Below, in pieces: positions 44,056-52,166 of a stretch of DNA of 64,000 bases (position 1 is its first letter; every line of letters begins with the position of its first letter). A program made the position numbers and the translations under genes. Source of the DNA: Brumimicrobium sp035497735. Lineage in GTDB: Bacteria > Bacteroidota > Bacteroidia > Flavobacteriales_D > Crocinitomicaceae. The notes below the pieces were generated by a model. It was not told the origin of the DNA. It saw only the letters and a program-made list of their open reading frames with translations, and did no database searches. The stretch is taken from contig DATJCX010000016.1 of assembly GCA_035497735.1 (NCBI GenBank), positions 16,627 through 80,626 of the forward strand, given 5' to 3'.

Positions 44056-44445
44056 TTGGAAAAAAGTATTTTGAATGTTTTTAAGCGACCATTTATGGCC
44101 ATAACTATTGTAAGCAGCAATATGGTTTCGGCAAATTTTGAAGTTAACCGCTTCTTATTTTATCCACTATTTATACTTCCTCTTCTTCCAATTTATAAAT
44201 ACGCAAGTTCATTTGAAGACGATACGGTCTTAGTGATATTTGGCTTTTATCTCATCTTTTATACTATTTTAAGTATTGTCTTAATTGGCATCATACAACA
44301 AGTTTCTACCAGAAGATGGTCTGATAAGGAATTCAGGGCATTAAAAGCAGACCAAATCACCTTCCCGTTGATCTTAGTTCAACTGATTAACAGTTTTTCA
44401 CACTTTATAATCTTCTATTCCCTCTTAAAAATCATAACTTTATAA
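44056..44445 (+). CDS. Small membrane protein, 129 aa, unknown
   Basis: Not recognised. The frame opens with TTG; a conventional ATG at 44095 (MAITIVSSNMVSANFEVN) would give a shorter version. Three or so hydrophobic segments are visible: FLFYPLFILPLLPIYKY, VIFGFYLIFYTILSIVLIGI and a C-terminal FPLILVQLINSFSHFIIFYS. A charged loop (TRRWSDKEFRALKADQ) joins the last two. It resembles small, YIP1-like or generic inner-membrane proteins without motifs to name a function. It follows the sigma/anti-sigma pair on the same strand by 45 bp and could be its target or part of its transcript, but this is a guess. Confidence 0.6.
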   Translation: MEKSILNVFKRPFMAITIVSSNMVSANFEVNRFLFYPLFILPLLPIYKYASSFEDDTVLVIFGFYLIFYTILSIVLIGIIQQVSTRRWSDKEFRALKADQITFPLILVQLINSFSHFIIFYSLLKIITL

Positions 44446-44498
44446 TCTCTGAAAAACAATATATACTGTTATTCAGCATTTATAAAAAAAACGACGTT

Positions 44499-45131
44499 AT
44501 GAAAAAATTAAAAATTACTCTGTTGGCCATGCTTAGTATAGTTTTGGTAAACAACACTTATGCACAGGATTTAAGAGAAGGTTTTCACTTTGGATTAAAA
44601 GCAGGTGCTAACATGTCAAACATTTGGGATAGAGAAGCACAAAACTTCACTTCCGATCCACTGATTGGTTTTGCTGGTGGTGGATTTGTTGTTATTCCTT
44701 TGGGAAAATTTCTTGCTATCCAACCAGAGATTATGTTTTCTCAAAAAGGATTTAGAGGTAGTGGAAAGGTATTGGGTATTGATTATGAAATGCAAAGAAG
44801 AACAAACTTCTTAGAATTTCCAATCTTATTAGCTGTTCGTCCCTTTCCTTTCTTAAGCATAGTAGCCGGACCTCAGTTTAGCTTTTTATTAAGTCAAAAA
44901 GACGACATTACTGTAGGTGGTGTTTCAGCTTCGGAAACAGAAAAATTCGAAAATAACAACTGGAGAAAGAATCAATTAGGAATGCATTTAGGTCTGGACA
45001 TAAACGTGAAACACTTTGTGATTTCTCCACGTGCAGCGATTGACTTCTTAGACAACAACGGAGACGGAACTTCTTCTGACCCGAATTACAAGAATTTTTA
45101 CGTACAATTAACTATAGGATACAAATTTTAA
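44499..45131 (+). CDS. PorT-like outer-membrane beta-barrel protein
   Basis: A 210-aa exported barrel. The signal peptide is MKKLKITLLAMLSIVLVNN, mature from about QDLREGF. The rest is alternating beta strands typical of the Bacteroidota outer-membrane barrel (PorT/OMP_b-brl_2) family: FHFGLKAGANMSNIW near the N-terminus, FLAIQPEIMFSQKGF in the middle, FLSIVAGPQFSFLL, and the last strand NFYVQLTIGYKF with C-terminal Phe. Length and strand count suit an 8-stranded barrel. Such proteins can be small porins or structural; the specific role is not visible. It sits in front of gldA but is separated by about 110 bp that carry nested inverted repeats. Confidence 0.88.
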   Translation: MKKLKITLLAMLSIVLVNNTYAQDLREGFHFGLKAGANMSNIWDREAQNFTSDPLIGFAGGGFVVIPLGKFLAIQPEIMFSQKGFRGSGKVLGIDYEMQRRTNFLEFPILLAVRPFPFLSIVAGPQFSFLLSQKDDITVGGVSASETEKFENNNWRKNQLGMHLGLDINVKHFVISPRAAIDFLDNNGDGTSSDPNYKNFYVQLTIGYKF

Positions 45132-45202
45132 TTGACAGTTGATGATGGGCAATTAAGGTTGGCAATGGATAATTGTCAATTATCACTTGTCCATTGTCAA
45201 TT
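45130..45202. repeat. Nested inverted repeat (AATTGACA/TGTCAATT) between barrel gene and gldA
   Basis: AATTGACA (45130-45137) pairs with TGTCAATT (45195-45202). CAATGGA (45163-45169) pairs with TCCATTG (45190-45196), and AATTGTCAATT (45171-45181) is itself a near-palindrome. This resembles REP-like intergenic elements or a complex terminator. Confidence 0.5.
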
Positions 45203-45215
45203 ATAAATTATCTGT

Positions 45216-45223
45216 TATCTTCG
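45216..45223 (+). promoter_or_regulatory. Near-consensus -7 box (TATCTTCG) for gldA
   Basis: One mismatch from TAnnTTTG; transcription would start near 45230, giving a 13-nt leader to the ATG at 45243. Confidence 0.4.
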
Positions 45224-45242
45224 TAGCTCATATTTTTTGTTC

Positions 45243-46148
45243 ATGTCAATTTCAGTTAAACATCTTACAAAGTTTTACGGCGAACAAGCTGCTGTAAACA
45301 ACATCTCTTTTGAAGCGAAAAAAGGTGAAATACTAGGCTTTTTAGGTCCAAACGGAGCTGGGAAATCTACTACGATGAAAATCATCACCACTTTTATTCC
45401 AGCAACAGAGGGGACAGTAGAAGTATGCGGTCTTGATATCAAAAAGAATTCTCTAGAAGTTCGTAAAAAAATTGGTTATTTACCCGAACATAATCCTATC
45501 TATTTGAACATGTACGTAAAGGAATACCTTCATTTTGTAGGTAGTATTTACGGCATTAAAAACATCAAGGAAAGAGTTCAAGAAGTAATTGAACTCGTTG
45601 GCTTGCAAAAAGAGCAACACAAGGTGATAGAGACTCTTTCAAAAGGGTACAGACAAAGAGTTGGACTGGCGCAAGCAATTATTCACGATCCAGAAGTATT
45701 AATTTTGGATGAACCTACTTCAGGGTTAGACCCCAATCAATTGGTTGAAATTCGTGAATTAATTAGAAAAATTGGAAAAGAAAAAACGGTGATGCTTTCT
45801 ACGCACATCATGCAAGAGGTAGAAGCGATATGTGATAGAGTTATCATAATTGACAATGGGAAATTAGTAGCAGACGGTAAGCCGAGCGAACTACAGTTAG
45901 ACCAAAGGAGTCAGGTTATATATGTTGAATTTGAAGGAAAAGTAGCTAAGAATCGCTTGTCGAGTATCTCTCAAGTTTCTCAAATAGAAAAAGTAAATGA
46001 GAGTACCTTCTTAATTCGCTCAAATGCAACAGTAGATTTAAGAAAAACCATTGCCAATTGGGCACAGAAAGAAGATTTATTGATTTTAACAATTCGTAGA
46101 GAAGAGAAATCTTTAGAAGAAGTCTTTAAAGAATACACTACCAAATAA
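45243..46148 (+). CDS. gldA: Gliding-motility ABC transporter ATP-binding subunit GldA
   Basis: A 301-aa ATPase from the ATG at 45243 (an in-frame TTG lies 6 bp before). It begins MSISVKHLTKFYGEQAAVNN, as GldA proteins do. Walker A is LGPNGAGKSTTMKI, the signature is LSKGYRQRVGLAQA, Walker B is VLILDEPTSGLDP, and the switch His is in STHIMQEV. A C-terminal extension (about 215-301) completes the family length. GldA works with GldF and GldG membrane subunits in gliding bacteria; neither is encoded here, so the gene stands apart from its transporter partners. A glycosyltransferase gene follows 11 bp later. Confidence 0.9.
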   Translation: MSISVKHLTKFYGEQAAVNNISFEAKKGEILGFLGPNGAGKSTTMKIITTFIPATEGTVEVCGLDIKKNSLEVRKKIGYLPEHNPIYLNMYVKEYLHFVGSIYGIKNIKERVQEVIELVGLQKEQHKVIETLSKGYRQRVGLAQAIIHDPEVLILDEPTSGLDPNQLVEIRELIRKIGKEKTVMLSTHIMQEVEAICDRVIIIDNGKLVADGKPSELQLDQRSQVIYVEFEGKVAKNRLSSISQVSQIEKVNESTFLIRSNATVDLRKTIANWAQKEDLLILTIRREEKSLEEVFKEYTTK

Positions 46149-46159
46149 ACTTATTTTAG

Positions 46160-47032
46160 ATGAAAGTAGCAGGATTTACCTTTGTAAGAAATGGTATAAA
46201 ATATGACTATCCTATTGTAGAGGCAATAAAATCAATCTTACCAATTTGCGACTTATTAGTGGTTGCTGTTGGCGACTCTGAAGATGATACATTGACCCTT
46301 ATTCAGTCCATTGACAGCGACAAAATCAAAATTATCGAGACAGTTTGGGACGATTCTTTACGAGAAGGAGGCGCTGTTTTGGCAGTTGAAACCAACAAGG
46401 CATTTCAAGCTATTCCAGACGAGTATGATTGGGCTTTTTACATTCAAGGCGATGAGGTAGTTCATGAAGAACATTTACCTATCATCAAAGAAGCGATGGA
46501 AAAGCAGTTAAACAGACCAGAAATCGATGGTTTACTTTTCAATTACCGTCACTTTTTCGGTTCTTATGACTATATAGGAAATTCACTGCGTTGGTATCCA
46601 CATGAAATTAGGGTTATTAAGAATAATAAATCTATCTACTCATATAAGGATGCACAAGGTTTTAGAAAGGGAGACAATGAAAAACTAAATGTAGTGGCTA
46701 TTCCAGCCTATATGCACCATTATGGATGGGTAAAAGACCCACGCGTTATGCAAGCCAAGCAAGAAACTTTCAACAAGTTATGGCACGACGACAATTGGAT
46801 GGAAGAAAACATTGATAAAGTAGAAGAGTTCGACTATTTTAAGAATATTGATTCTCTTGAAAAGTTTACAGGAACGCATCCGAAAGTAATGCAAGACAGA
46901 ATTGAAAAATTAAATTGGAAGTTCGACTACGACATCAGTTTTAACAAGACGATGAAAAAGCATAAGATTAAAAATCTATTGAAGAAAATAGGGATTGATA
47001 CTTCGTATAGAAATTACATCCTTAAAAAATAA
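46160..47032 (+). CDS. Glycosyltransferase family 2-like protein
   Basis: A 290-aa cytosolic or membrane-peripheral glycosyltransferase. The N-terminal half is GT-A-like: MKVAGFTFVRNGIKYDYPIV, then DLLVVAVGDSEDDT with acidic residues, and YIQGDEVVHEEHLP in the place of the metal-binding D-x-D. The second half contains HHYGWVKDPRVMQAKQ and a basic C-terminal helix (KKHKIKNLLKKIG). The donor and acceptor cannot be told. It follows gldA by 11 bp, so the two probably share a transcript; cell-surface glycans that matter for gliding or adhesion are a possible link, only by context. About 340 bp then separate it from the duplicated cluster. Confidence 0.85.
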   Translation: MKVAGFTFVRNGIKYDYPIVEAIKSILPICDLLVVAVGDSEDDTLTLIQSIDSDKIKIIETVWDDSLREGGAVLAVETNKAFQAIPDEYDWAFYIQGDEVVHEEHLPIIKEAMEKQLNRPEIDGLLFNYRHFFGSYDYIGNSLRWYPHEIRVIKNNKSIYSYKDAQGFRKGDNEKLNVVAIPAYMHHYGWVKDPRVMQAKQETFNKLWHDDNWMEENIDKVEEFDYFKNIDSLEKFTGTHPKVMQDRIEKLNWKFDYDISFNKTMKKHKIKNLLKKIGIDTSYRNYILKK

Positions 47033-47189
47033 GCGTGTGCTATTAATTCAGCCAGTGTTAATTCGTACAATAAACCGCTGTAACTACTGCACCATAAAGC
47101 AATGAAGTAAGTTGAAAACCTATTGTAGAGTTTGAAAATTTAGTTATTTATAAACTATAAAAAATCTATCTAAAAGTTTTGTAAATTAA

Positions 47190-47369
47190 CATATATTTTG
47201 TATTTTAGACGAAATTTACAATTTAGAAGGACGATTGATTGAGGTAATTGATACAAATACAAACAATTCAATGGTAACCATAAATGTTTCTACCTTCTCT
47301 CACGGGGTTTATCTTTTAAGGGTGAATGATAAGGAGCGGTCGATTACGAAGAAGTTTATTAAAGATTAG
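47190..47369 (+). pseudogene. Truncated T9SS type A sorting domain (duplicate of the 48918 gene's C-terminus)
   Basis: The frame opens after a TAA at 47187 and reads EIYNLEGRLIEVID, NNSMVTINVSTFSHGVYLLR and ITKKFIKD-stop. It is the last part of a type A sorting domain without the beginning of any protein or a plausible start. It matches the C-terminus of the gene at 48918 almost base for base, so it is a remnant of a duplication. The end overlaps the false start of the following barrel gene's long frame. Confidence 0.85.
47211..47363 (+). repeat. 153-bp direct repeat, copy 1
   Basis: Identical to 49395-49547 except for one base I can see (ATAAATG versus ATAGATG). The copies are 2184 bp apart and flank a pair of paralogous barrel genes and a T9SS gene. 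Confidence 0.9.
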
Positions 47370-47370
47370 T

Positions 47371-48147
47371 ATGATGTATAAATATATTATTGTTAGTATA
47401 ATATTCTTGGTATCGTATTATAATACTGCACAAGACAATTATCCGAAAATATCTGTTGAATTGGGTTATAACTACCAGCGCACTGACATGACTAAATTTA
47501 ATCATCATCTAGATTTAATTAAAACTGATGTTTTTAAATTAGATGATCGGCTTGATTATGTAAATAACTTTAAACTGGCAATAAAAGTAAAACCCATATC
47601 ATTATTTGATTTTGGTGTGTATTTTGGTAATCAACAAATAACCGTGGAACGGTTTCCAATTCAAAAAAAACTTAATCCTGATCTTACAACCACAGATGTA
47701 CTAGGGTATCATAAAAACAAAATCACTTCATTGGATATTGGATTTGCTTCTACTCTTTATTTAGATCATTTTTTCAAGAATGATAATAGAATATTAGAGA
47801 AAATTTATTTCGGTTTAGATATTCAAGTAGGGATAGGATTTTCCAAGTATTATTCGGAAACTCATTACAATACATTTTTTCCAACAAGCGTAGGCTCTGC
47901 TATTAGAAAAGCCGATGGTTTTCAAGGTCAAGTTGGACTGAGTTTTGAATATTCCTTTTTTAAAGTTCCGTTCATAACTGCTCTTGGCGTAAGATTGGGG
48001 TATCAATTCTATAATACTTCTTCCTTAGAAGATAGATTTGGCATAAAATGGGGTGATTCTAATTATGAATGGACTTCGGCAGATGAAGAAATAAACCTAG
48101 ATTTTTCAGGCATTTATTATGGTGTATATTTAAAAATAGGGAAATAA
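47371..48147 (+). CDS. Outer-membrane barrel-like protein, paralogue A
   Basis: A 258-aa exported protein starting at the ATG at 47371 (or 47374). The longer frame from 47326 is read inside the duplicated sorting-domain remnant and should be ignored. The signal peptide is MMYKYIIVSIIFLVSYYNTA, mature from about QDNYPKI. The rest is beta-rich (VELGYNYQRTDMTKF, LFDFGVYFGNQQIT, PFITALGVRLGYQF) and ends INLDFSGIYYGVYLKIGK. It shares that ending and the overall plan with the next gene (INLDFSGFYFGVYLKIGK), so the two are tandem paralogues. The stop overlaps the next start (TAATG). The family is unnamed to me; an outer-membrane barrel is likely. Confidence 0.8.
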   Translation: MMYKYIIVSIIFLVSYYNTAQDNYPKISVELGYNYQRTDMTKFNHHLDLIKTDVFKLDDRLDYVNNFKLAIKVKPISLFDFGVYFGNQQITVERFPIQKKLNPDLTTTDVLGYHKNKITSLDIGFASTLYLDHFFKNDNRILEKIYFGLDIQVGIGFSKYYSETHYNTFFPTSVGSAIRKADGFQGQVGLSFEYSFFKVPFITALGVRLGYQFYNTSSLEDRFGIKWGDSNYEWTSADEEINLDFSGIYYGVYLKIGK

Positions 48148-48905
48148 TGAAAGCATTATTTATTATATTAGTTATAGCTTTATCTTCTCTATCCTTTGGA
48201 CAAGAAGCAAAAACTTTTTCATTTGATTTAGGTTATGGAATAAATGGGTACAACATGAACAGTATTAATGATTTTTATATTGATTCATTTGCAGCAACAC
48301 CTAAAAACGACTATTTACGGGAGTATGTTAAGAATGGGCAGTCTTTTAGATTAGGAGTTAACTACATTCCAATTTCTTGGATAGATGTTGGGTTTTATGG
48401 CGGATACCAGTTTTCAAGTTTGACCTCTGCCCCTTGGAAAGATTATTATGATAGTGATTTAGGAAAAACTGTGTATAATAAAAGTGATTTTGAATTAAGA
48501 ACAGAAGCGATAAGCGTAGGAATTAACAGTACTTTGTATTTGAGCGAATTAATTAATTTAAAAGATACTGTTCCAAACAGATTTCATTATGGTATTGAAT
48601 TAAATGGGGGTATTTCTTTTTCTAAAATTTCTATATTTCATTCAATCAAAACTTTTATGGCGTTTCACCGAAATGATATTTACACCAGTCAAAATTTCCA
48701 CGGTCAACTCGGCTTAAAAATAGAATACGACTTCACCCAACAACCTATTTTTACAACTTTAGGTTTGCGGGCTGGTTATCAATTTCTAAAAACTGGAACT
48801 GTACGTGATGCCGCAGGACAGGAATGGTTAGTAAATGATAAATACCCAATCAATCTAGACTTTTCAGGGTTTTACTTTGGGGTATATTTAAAAATTGGAA
48901 AATAA
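48147..48905 (+). CDS. Outer-membrane barrel-like protein, paralogue B
   Basis: A 252-aa protein paralogous to gene A just upstream. It has a signal peptide (MKALFIILVIALSSLSFGQ), then FSFDLGYGINGYNMNSIND, FRLGVNYIPISWIDVGFYGG, IEYDFTQQPIFTTLGLRAGY and a final GVYLKIGK shared with A. The strands alternate polar and hydrophobic residues as in outer-membrane barrels. It is translationally coupled to A through TAATG and is followed 12 bp later by a small T9SS type A protein, so the three form an operon. Whether A and B form a heteromer or replace each other is unknown. Confidence 0.8.
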   Translation: MKALFIILVIALSSLSFGQEAKTFSFDLGYGINGYNMNSINDFYIDSFAATPKNDYLREYVKNGQSFRLGVNYIPISWIDVGFYGGYQFSSLTSAPWKDYYDSDLGKTVYNKSDFELRTEAISVGINSTLYLSELINLKDTVPNRFHYGIELNGGISFSKISIFHSIKTFMAFHRNDIYTSQNFHGQLGLKIEYDFTQQPIFTTLGLRAGYQFLKTGTVRDAAGQEWLVNDKYPINLDFSGFYFGVYLKIGK

Positions 48906-48917
48906 AAACAAACGATT

Positions 48918-49562
48918 ATGAAAAACGGGAAGTATTTAATTATAGTAATGGCATTTATAGCTAGTAGTTTTATGAATCTTTCTGCACAAAGCGTGTCGAT
49001 TGAGATAAGACCGAGTGAACCAACTATAGAGGATGATATTTATTTAATAACTGATGTGTTTTTTCTGGGGGTAACTCCCAGAGATACGATGATTTTGTCG
49101 TGGCAAGGTAGCACGCTGATAATAGATTTGTATCATTCCGGAGGAGGTCAAGCTATGCCATACACTGATATTGATTCTGTTTTGATTAGCCCGCTTAATG
49201 TAGGTACGTACTCTGTTATTGCTAGGCTATATGAAGGTGGTCTTGCTGATGCAGATACAATTACTTTTAGAGTTGAAGAGTATTTGTCGGTTGTTAAAGA
49301 AAAATCATTAGAACCTGAAGTTGTTTTGTTCCCTAACCCAACGAATGAAGAAATAACGGTAGATTTCGGTAATTTCTTTACTAATCCTAAAATAGAAATT
49401 TACAATTTAGAAGGACGATTGATTGAGGTAATTGATACAAATACAAACAATTCAATGGTAACCATAGATGTTTCTACCTTCTCTCACGGGGTTTATCTTT
49501 TAAGGGTGAATGATAAGGAGCGGTCGATTACGAAGAAGTTTATTAAAAAGAGAAGTAACTAG
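48918..49562 (+). CDS. Small secreted protein with T9SS type A sorting domain, 214 aa
   Basis: An exported protein. The signal peptide is MKNGKYLIIVMAFIASSFMN, with mature start near AQSVSIEI. Residues 28-120 are a single beta domain (IRPSEPTIEDDIYLITDVFF, DSVLISPLNVGTYSVIARLY). Residues about 135-214 are a T9SS type A sorting domain (VVLFPNPTNEEITVDFG to RSITKKFIKK). The C-terminal 50 residues are duplicated as a remnant at 47190. It is the third gene of the A/B barrel unit and could be their exported ligand or surface partner, by context. No enzymatic motif is seen. Confidence 0.85.
   Translation: MKNGKYLIIVMAFIASSFMNLSAQSVSIEIRPSEPTIEDDIYLITDVFFLGVTPRDTMILSWQGSTLIIDLYHSGGGQAMPYTDIDSVLISPLNVGTYSVIARLYEGGLADADTITFRVEEYLSVVKEKSLEPEVVLFPNPTNEEITVDFGNFFTNPKIEIYNLEGRLIEVIDTNTNNSMVTIDVSTFSHGVYLLRVNDKERSITKKFIKKRSN
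49395..49547 (+). repeat. 153-bp direct repeat, copy 2
   Basis: The functional copy inside the sorting-domain region of the 48918 gene; it matches 47211-47363 with one visible difference. Confidence 0.9.
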
Positions 49563-49666
49563 TCAGCCAGAATCACAAAACCGTTGAAACGTTTCGCAAT
49601 ATCCGAAATCACTAACGTAAGAAAGGCATTACTCAAGTAGCATTAGACAGCTATCAATTAAGCGGT

Positions 49667-51967
49667 CTATCTTATTAGATTTACAAATCCATTCACATAT
49701 ACCACATTCGATGAATCGTACTCTGTAAATTGAATTTTCCAGAAATAGCTACCGTCCGGTGCTACTTTTCCGTTATACGTTCCATCCCATCCTATTGCTG
49801 GATCAAATGTTTCAAATATACGTTCACCCCAACGGTTATAGATTTGCATATTGTAGTTGTACTTGTCAATTCCAACGGTCATAACCGGTAAGAAAACCGT
49901 GTTAAACTCATCATCGTTTGGTGTAAATGTATTCGGAACATAAAACAATGTTTGATCTTTAACTGGCACCAATTTGATAATAGAATCAACACAACCTTTT
50001 TCGGAAGTTACAATTAATTTAACAGCATAGTTGGCTTCTTTACCAATTGGAAAATCAAAGCTAGGATGCACTTCCGTACTTTCACCAAAGGCTCCAAATG
50101 TCCATTCATTTTCATTATTCATTTCTGAATTATTCTGAAAATTAACATGCGGATCATCAGAAAAAATATGCGTTGGTTCAAAGGTGAAATTAGCAATCGG
50201 ATCAGGGTTGATACAAATCATATCATTATGCGTAAACTGATTAACACATAAATTGTCTGTCGTCATTTTCAGAGAGATATCATAGCAAAAAACATTTTCA
50301 AAAGTATGAGAAAATTGAGGCGTATTGGCCACTGCTTGACCATTGACGTACCATTGATATTCTTTGTTCCCATTCACTTCTGTTAAATCATTAAATTCGA
50401 CCGTTAAAGGACTACAGCCTTCGTATTTATCAGCTTCGAAAAGAATATTTGGAACTTCGCTTAAGTCGATGTGAGCAAATGAAGTGTCGTTTGGACAAGG
50501 CATTTCATTATAAACGACATATCGAAAATCATAAACATCTTTATCTAAATTTGATAAATGAAAGACACCGTTAGCAACATCCAAATACTGCTCATTAGTA
50601 GGGTTGATAGCCGACCAAACACCGAGGTGGTTGGTGGTTAGAAAATCGTTCAATATCAAATCCCCTTCGTTACATTCATGCAGTTGAATATCATTTCCTG
50701 CGTGCTTAAACGTTTTGATATCCAAGCTATAAAGAGCAGTGTCTGCTGGACAAAAGTCTGAAGTTAAAACATATTTCACCATCTGAACACCAGATAGTTG
50801 AGCTATATTGAAGTTTCCATTTACAATTTCAACATCATTTTGATTGTACCAAGCACCATTCAAATCAATCGCTGGATCAGCAATCAAATCATATAAATTT
50901 ATCTGATTATCGGTATTACAAAACTCAAGTTCTTGGTCTGCTCCTGCATTTGGCGGTTCATGAAAAGTCACATCAAAAATTCTCTCTTCTCCACAATAGC
51001 CATCGTCGGAAACGTTAACAGAAAAAGTTCCTGTTGCAGTCACTCCAATTGTTTGCGTTGCACTACCATCTTCCCATTCAAAATCAAAACCAGGATTTTC
51101 TGCATCCAAAACAAGCGTTTCACCTTCACAAGCATTATAAGCTGTAGGCAAAGTAAACGTAGGATTAGAATTATAAGTTATGGTAATATCATCAGAAAAG
51201 ACACAAATAGGTGAGAATGAAATATCATCAATTGCGAAATCGTTTCCTCCTCCAGAGGTGTTTAAATTTACGATACAAATCGTTGCGGAAGAATTGGTCC
51301 CAGAATTCCAAGTTTCAAAGAATTGTTGCCAGTTACAGCCGTTTACAGAAGTTGTAAATACATCTCCTAGAGGAATTCCGTTGATTGAAAACTGTAACTG
51401 CGCTACGTTCAATTCAAACAAAGCATTGGTAATCCATGTACTGAATTCATAGTCGGTATTCGGTTCAACAGTTATGGTTTGACACCAAACGTTTGTTCCT
51501 GGTGTATTGGCCCCGTTTACAACCAACATATTTCCTCCACCACCAGTGTGGTCTTGACAGAAACTAAAATTATTATGCAAGTTGCTTGGAGAGGTTCCTA
51601 TTCCGTAAGTTCCCTCATTTGATAAAGGTCCCCAAGTACCTCCGGTCCCTAAAGTATAATCCGTGTTAAAAGCAGTGTTTCCTTGAGAAAAATCACCATT
51701 TACTACGATATTATTTGCAAGATATTTAACTTCTACTGAATAGGTTCCAGGATTGTTGAGGGTTCTCGTAAAAGCATGTGAACCATTTTCCCAAGTTAGT
51801 TCATCTACCAAGTTTTGTAAATTTGTAAAGTTGAACTGTAAGTTATCCGATGGACATAGAATCGTATCGTTTCCTAAACTAATAGGCTGAAATTGCGTAC
51901 ATTGACCGTATATGTTCTGTGAAAATAAAAGAATAATAAAAACAATATGCTGGTATTGAAATCTCAT
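49667..51967 (-). CDS. Large secreted protein with T9SS type B sorting domain, 766 aa
   Basis: An exported surface protein. The signal peptide is MRFQYQHIVFIILLFSQNIYG, mature from Q. Residues 25-260 include an adhesin/lectin-like sandwich (VVNGDFSQGNTAFNTDY, NMLVVNGANTPGTNVWCQTI, FAIDDISFSPIC), similar to carbohydrate-binding modules in Bacteroidota proteins. Ig-like and PKD segments occupy 265-675 (FDFEWEDGSATQTIGVTA; QWYVNGQAVANTPQFSH; NEWTFGAFGESTEVHPSF). The last 95 residues are the gliding-motility C-terminal domain (FYVPNTFTPNDDEFNTVF, YNRWGERIFETF, GFVNLIR). The closing residues FVNLIR parallel the giant adhesin's HVNLLR. No PorP/SprF gene is adjacent. It has a clear -7 box 15 nt before the leader. 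Confidence 0.92.
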   Translation of the reverse strand: MRFQYQHIVFIILLFSQNIYGQCTQFQPISLGNDTILCPSDNLQFNFTNLQNLVDELTWENGSHAFTRTLNNPGTYSVEVKYLANNIVVNGDFSQGNTAFNTDYTLGTGGTWGPLSNEGTYGIGTSPSNLHNNFSFCQDHTGGGGNMLVVNGANTPGTNVWCQTITVEPNTDYEFSTWITNALFELNVAQLQFSINGIPLGDVFTTSVNGCNWQQFFETWNSGTNSSATICIVNLNTSGGGNDFAIDDISFSPICVFSDDITITYNSNPTFTLPTAYNACEGETLVLDAENPGFDFEWEDGSATQTIGVTATGTFSVNVSDDGYCGEERIFDVTFHEPPNAGADQELEFCNTDNQINLYDLIADPAIDLNGAWYNQNDVEIVNGNFNIAQLSGVQMVKYVLTSDFCPADTALYSLDIKTFKHAGNDIQLHECNEGDLILNDFLTTNHLGVWSAINPTNEQYLDVANGVFHLSNLDKDVYDFRYVVYNEMPCPNDTSFAHIDLSEVPNILFEADKYEGCSPLTVEFNDLTEVNGNKEYQWYVNGQAVANTPQFSHTFENVFCYDISLKMTTDNLCVNQFTHNDMICINPDPIANFTFEPTHIFSDDPHVNFQNNSEMNNENEWTFGAFGESTEVHPSFDFPIGKEANYAVKLIVTSEKGCVDSIIKLVPVKDQTLFYVPNTFTPNDDEFNTVFLPVMTVGIDKYNYNMQIYNRWGERIFETFDPAIGWDGTYNGKVAPDGSYFWKIQFTEYDSSNVVYVNGFVNLIR

Positions 51968-51988
51968 AATTTAATTAAAAATTTGGCG

Positions 51989-51996
51989 CAAATATA
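51989..51996 (-). promoter_or_regulatory. Putative -7 box (TATATTTG) for the 766-aa protein
   Basis: Exact TAnnTTTG match on the minus strand with transcription expected near 51982, 15 nt before the ATG at 51967. Confidence 0.5.
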
Positions 51997-52123
51997 CCGA
52001 GAATAAACTGAATGTTATAAAATATAGTAAATCGTTCATAACGGTAGCTCTCTTGCATAAGAATATAACGTTTACAAACCGTTTAGGTTGTCTCTATTAC
52101 CAGTTAGAGATTAAACTAAAATA

Positions 52124-52149
52124 AAAAAGCTGTCGAAAGACAGCTTTTT
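52124..52149 (-). terminator. recA terminator
   Basis: AAAAAGCTGTC pairs perfectly (11 bp) with GACAGCTTTTT around a tetraloop; on the minus strand TTTTTTATTTT follows. It starts 18 bp after the recA stop. Confidence 0.95.
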
Positions 52150-52166
52150 CCTTAAACGATATGCAA

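Noticed and set aside
47211..47363. Insertion-sequence end or attachment site
   Set aside because: The repeat is coding sequence of a sorting domain and has no transposase, integrase or target duplications; duplication explains it better.
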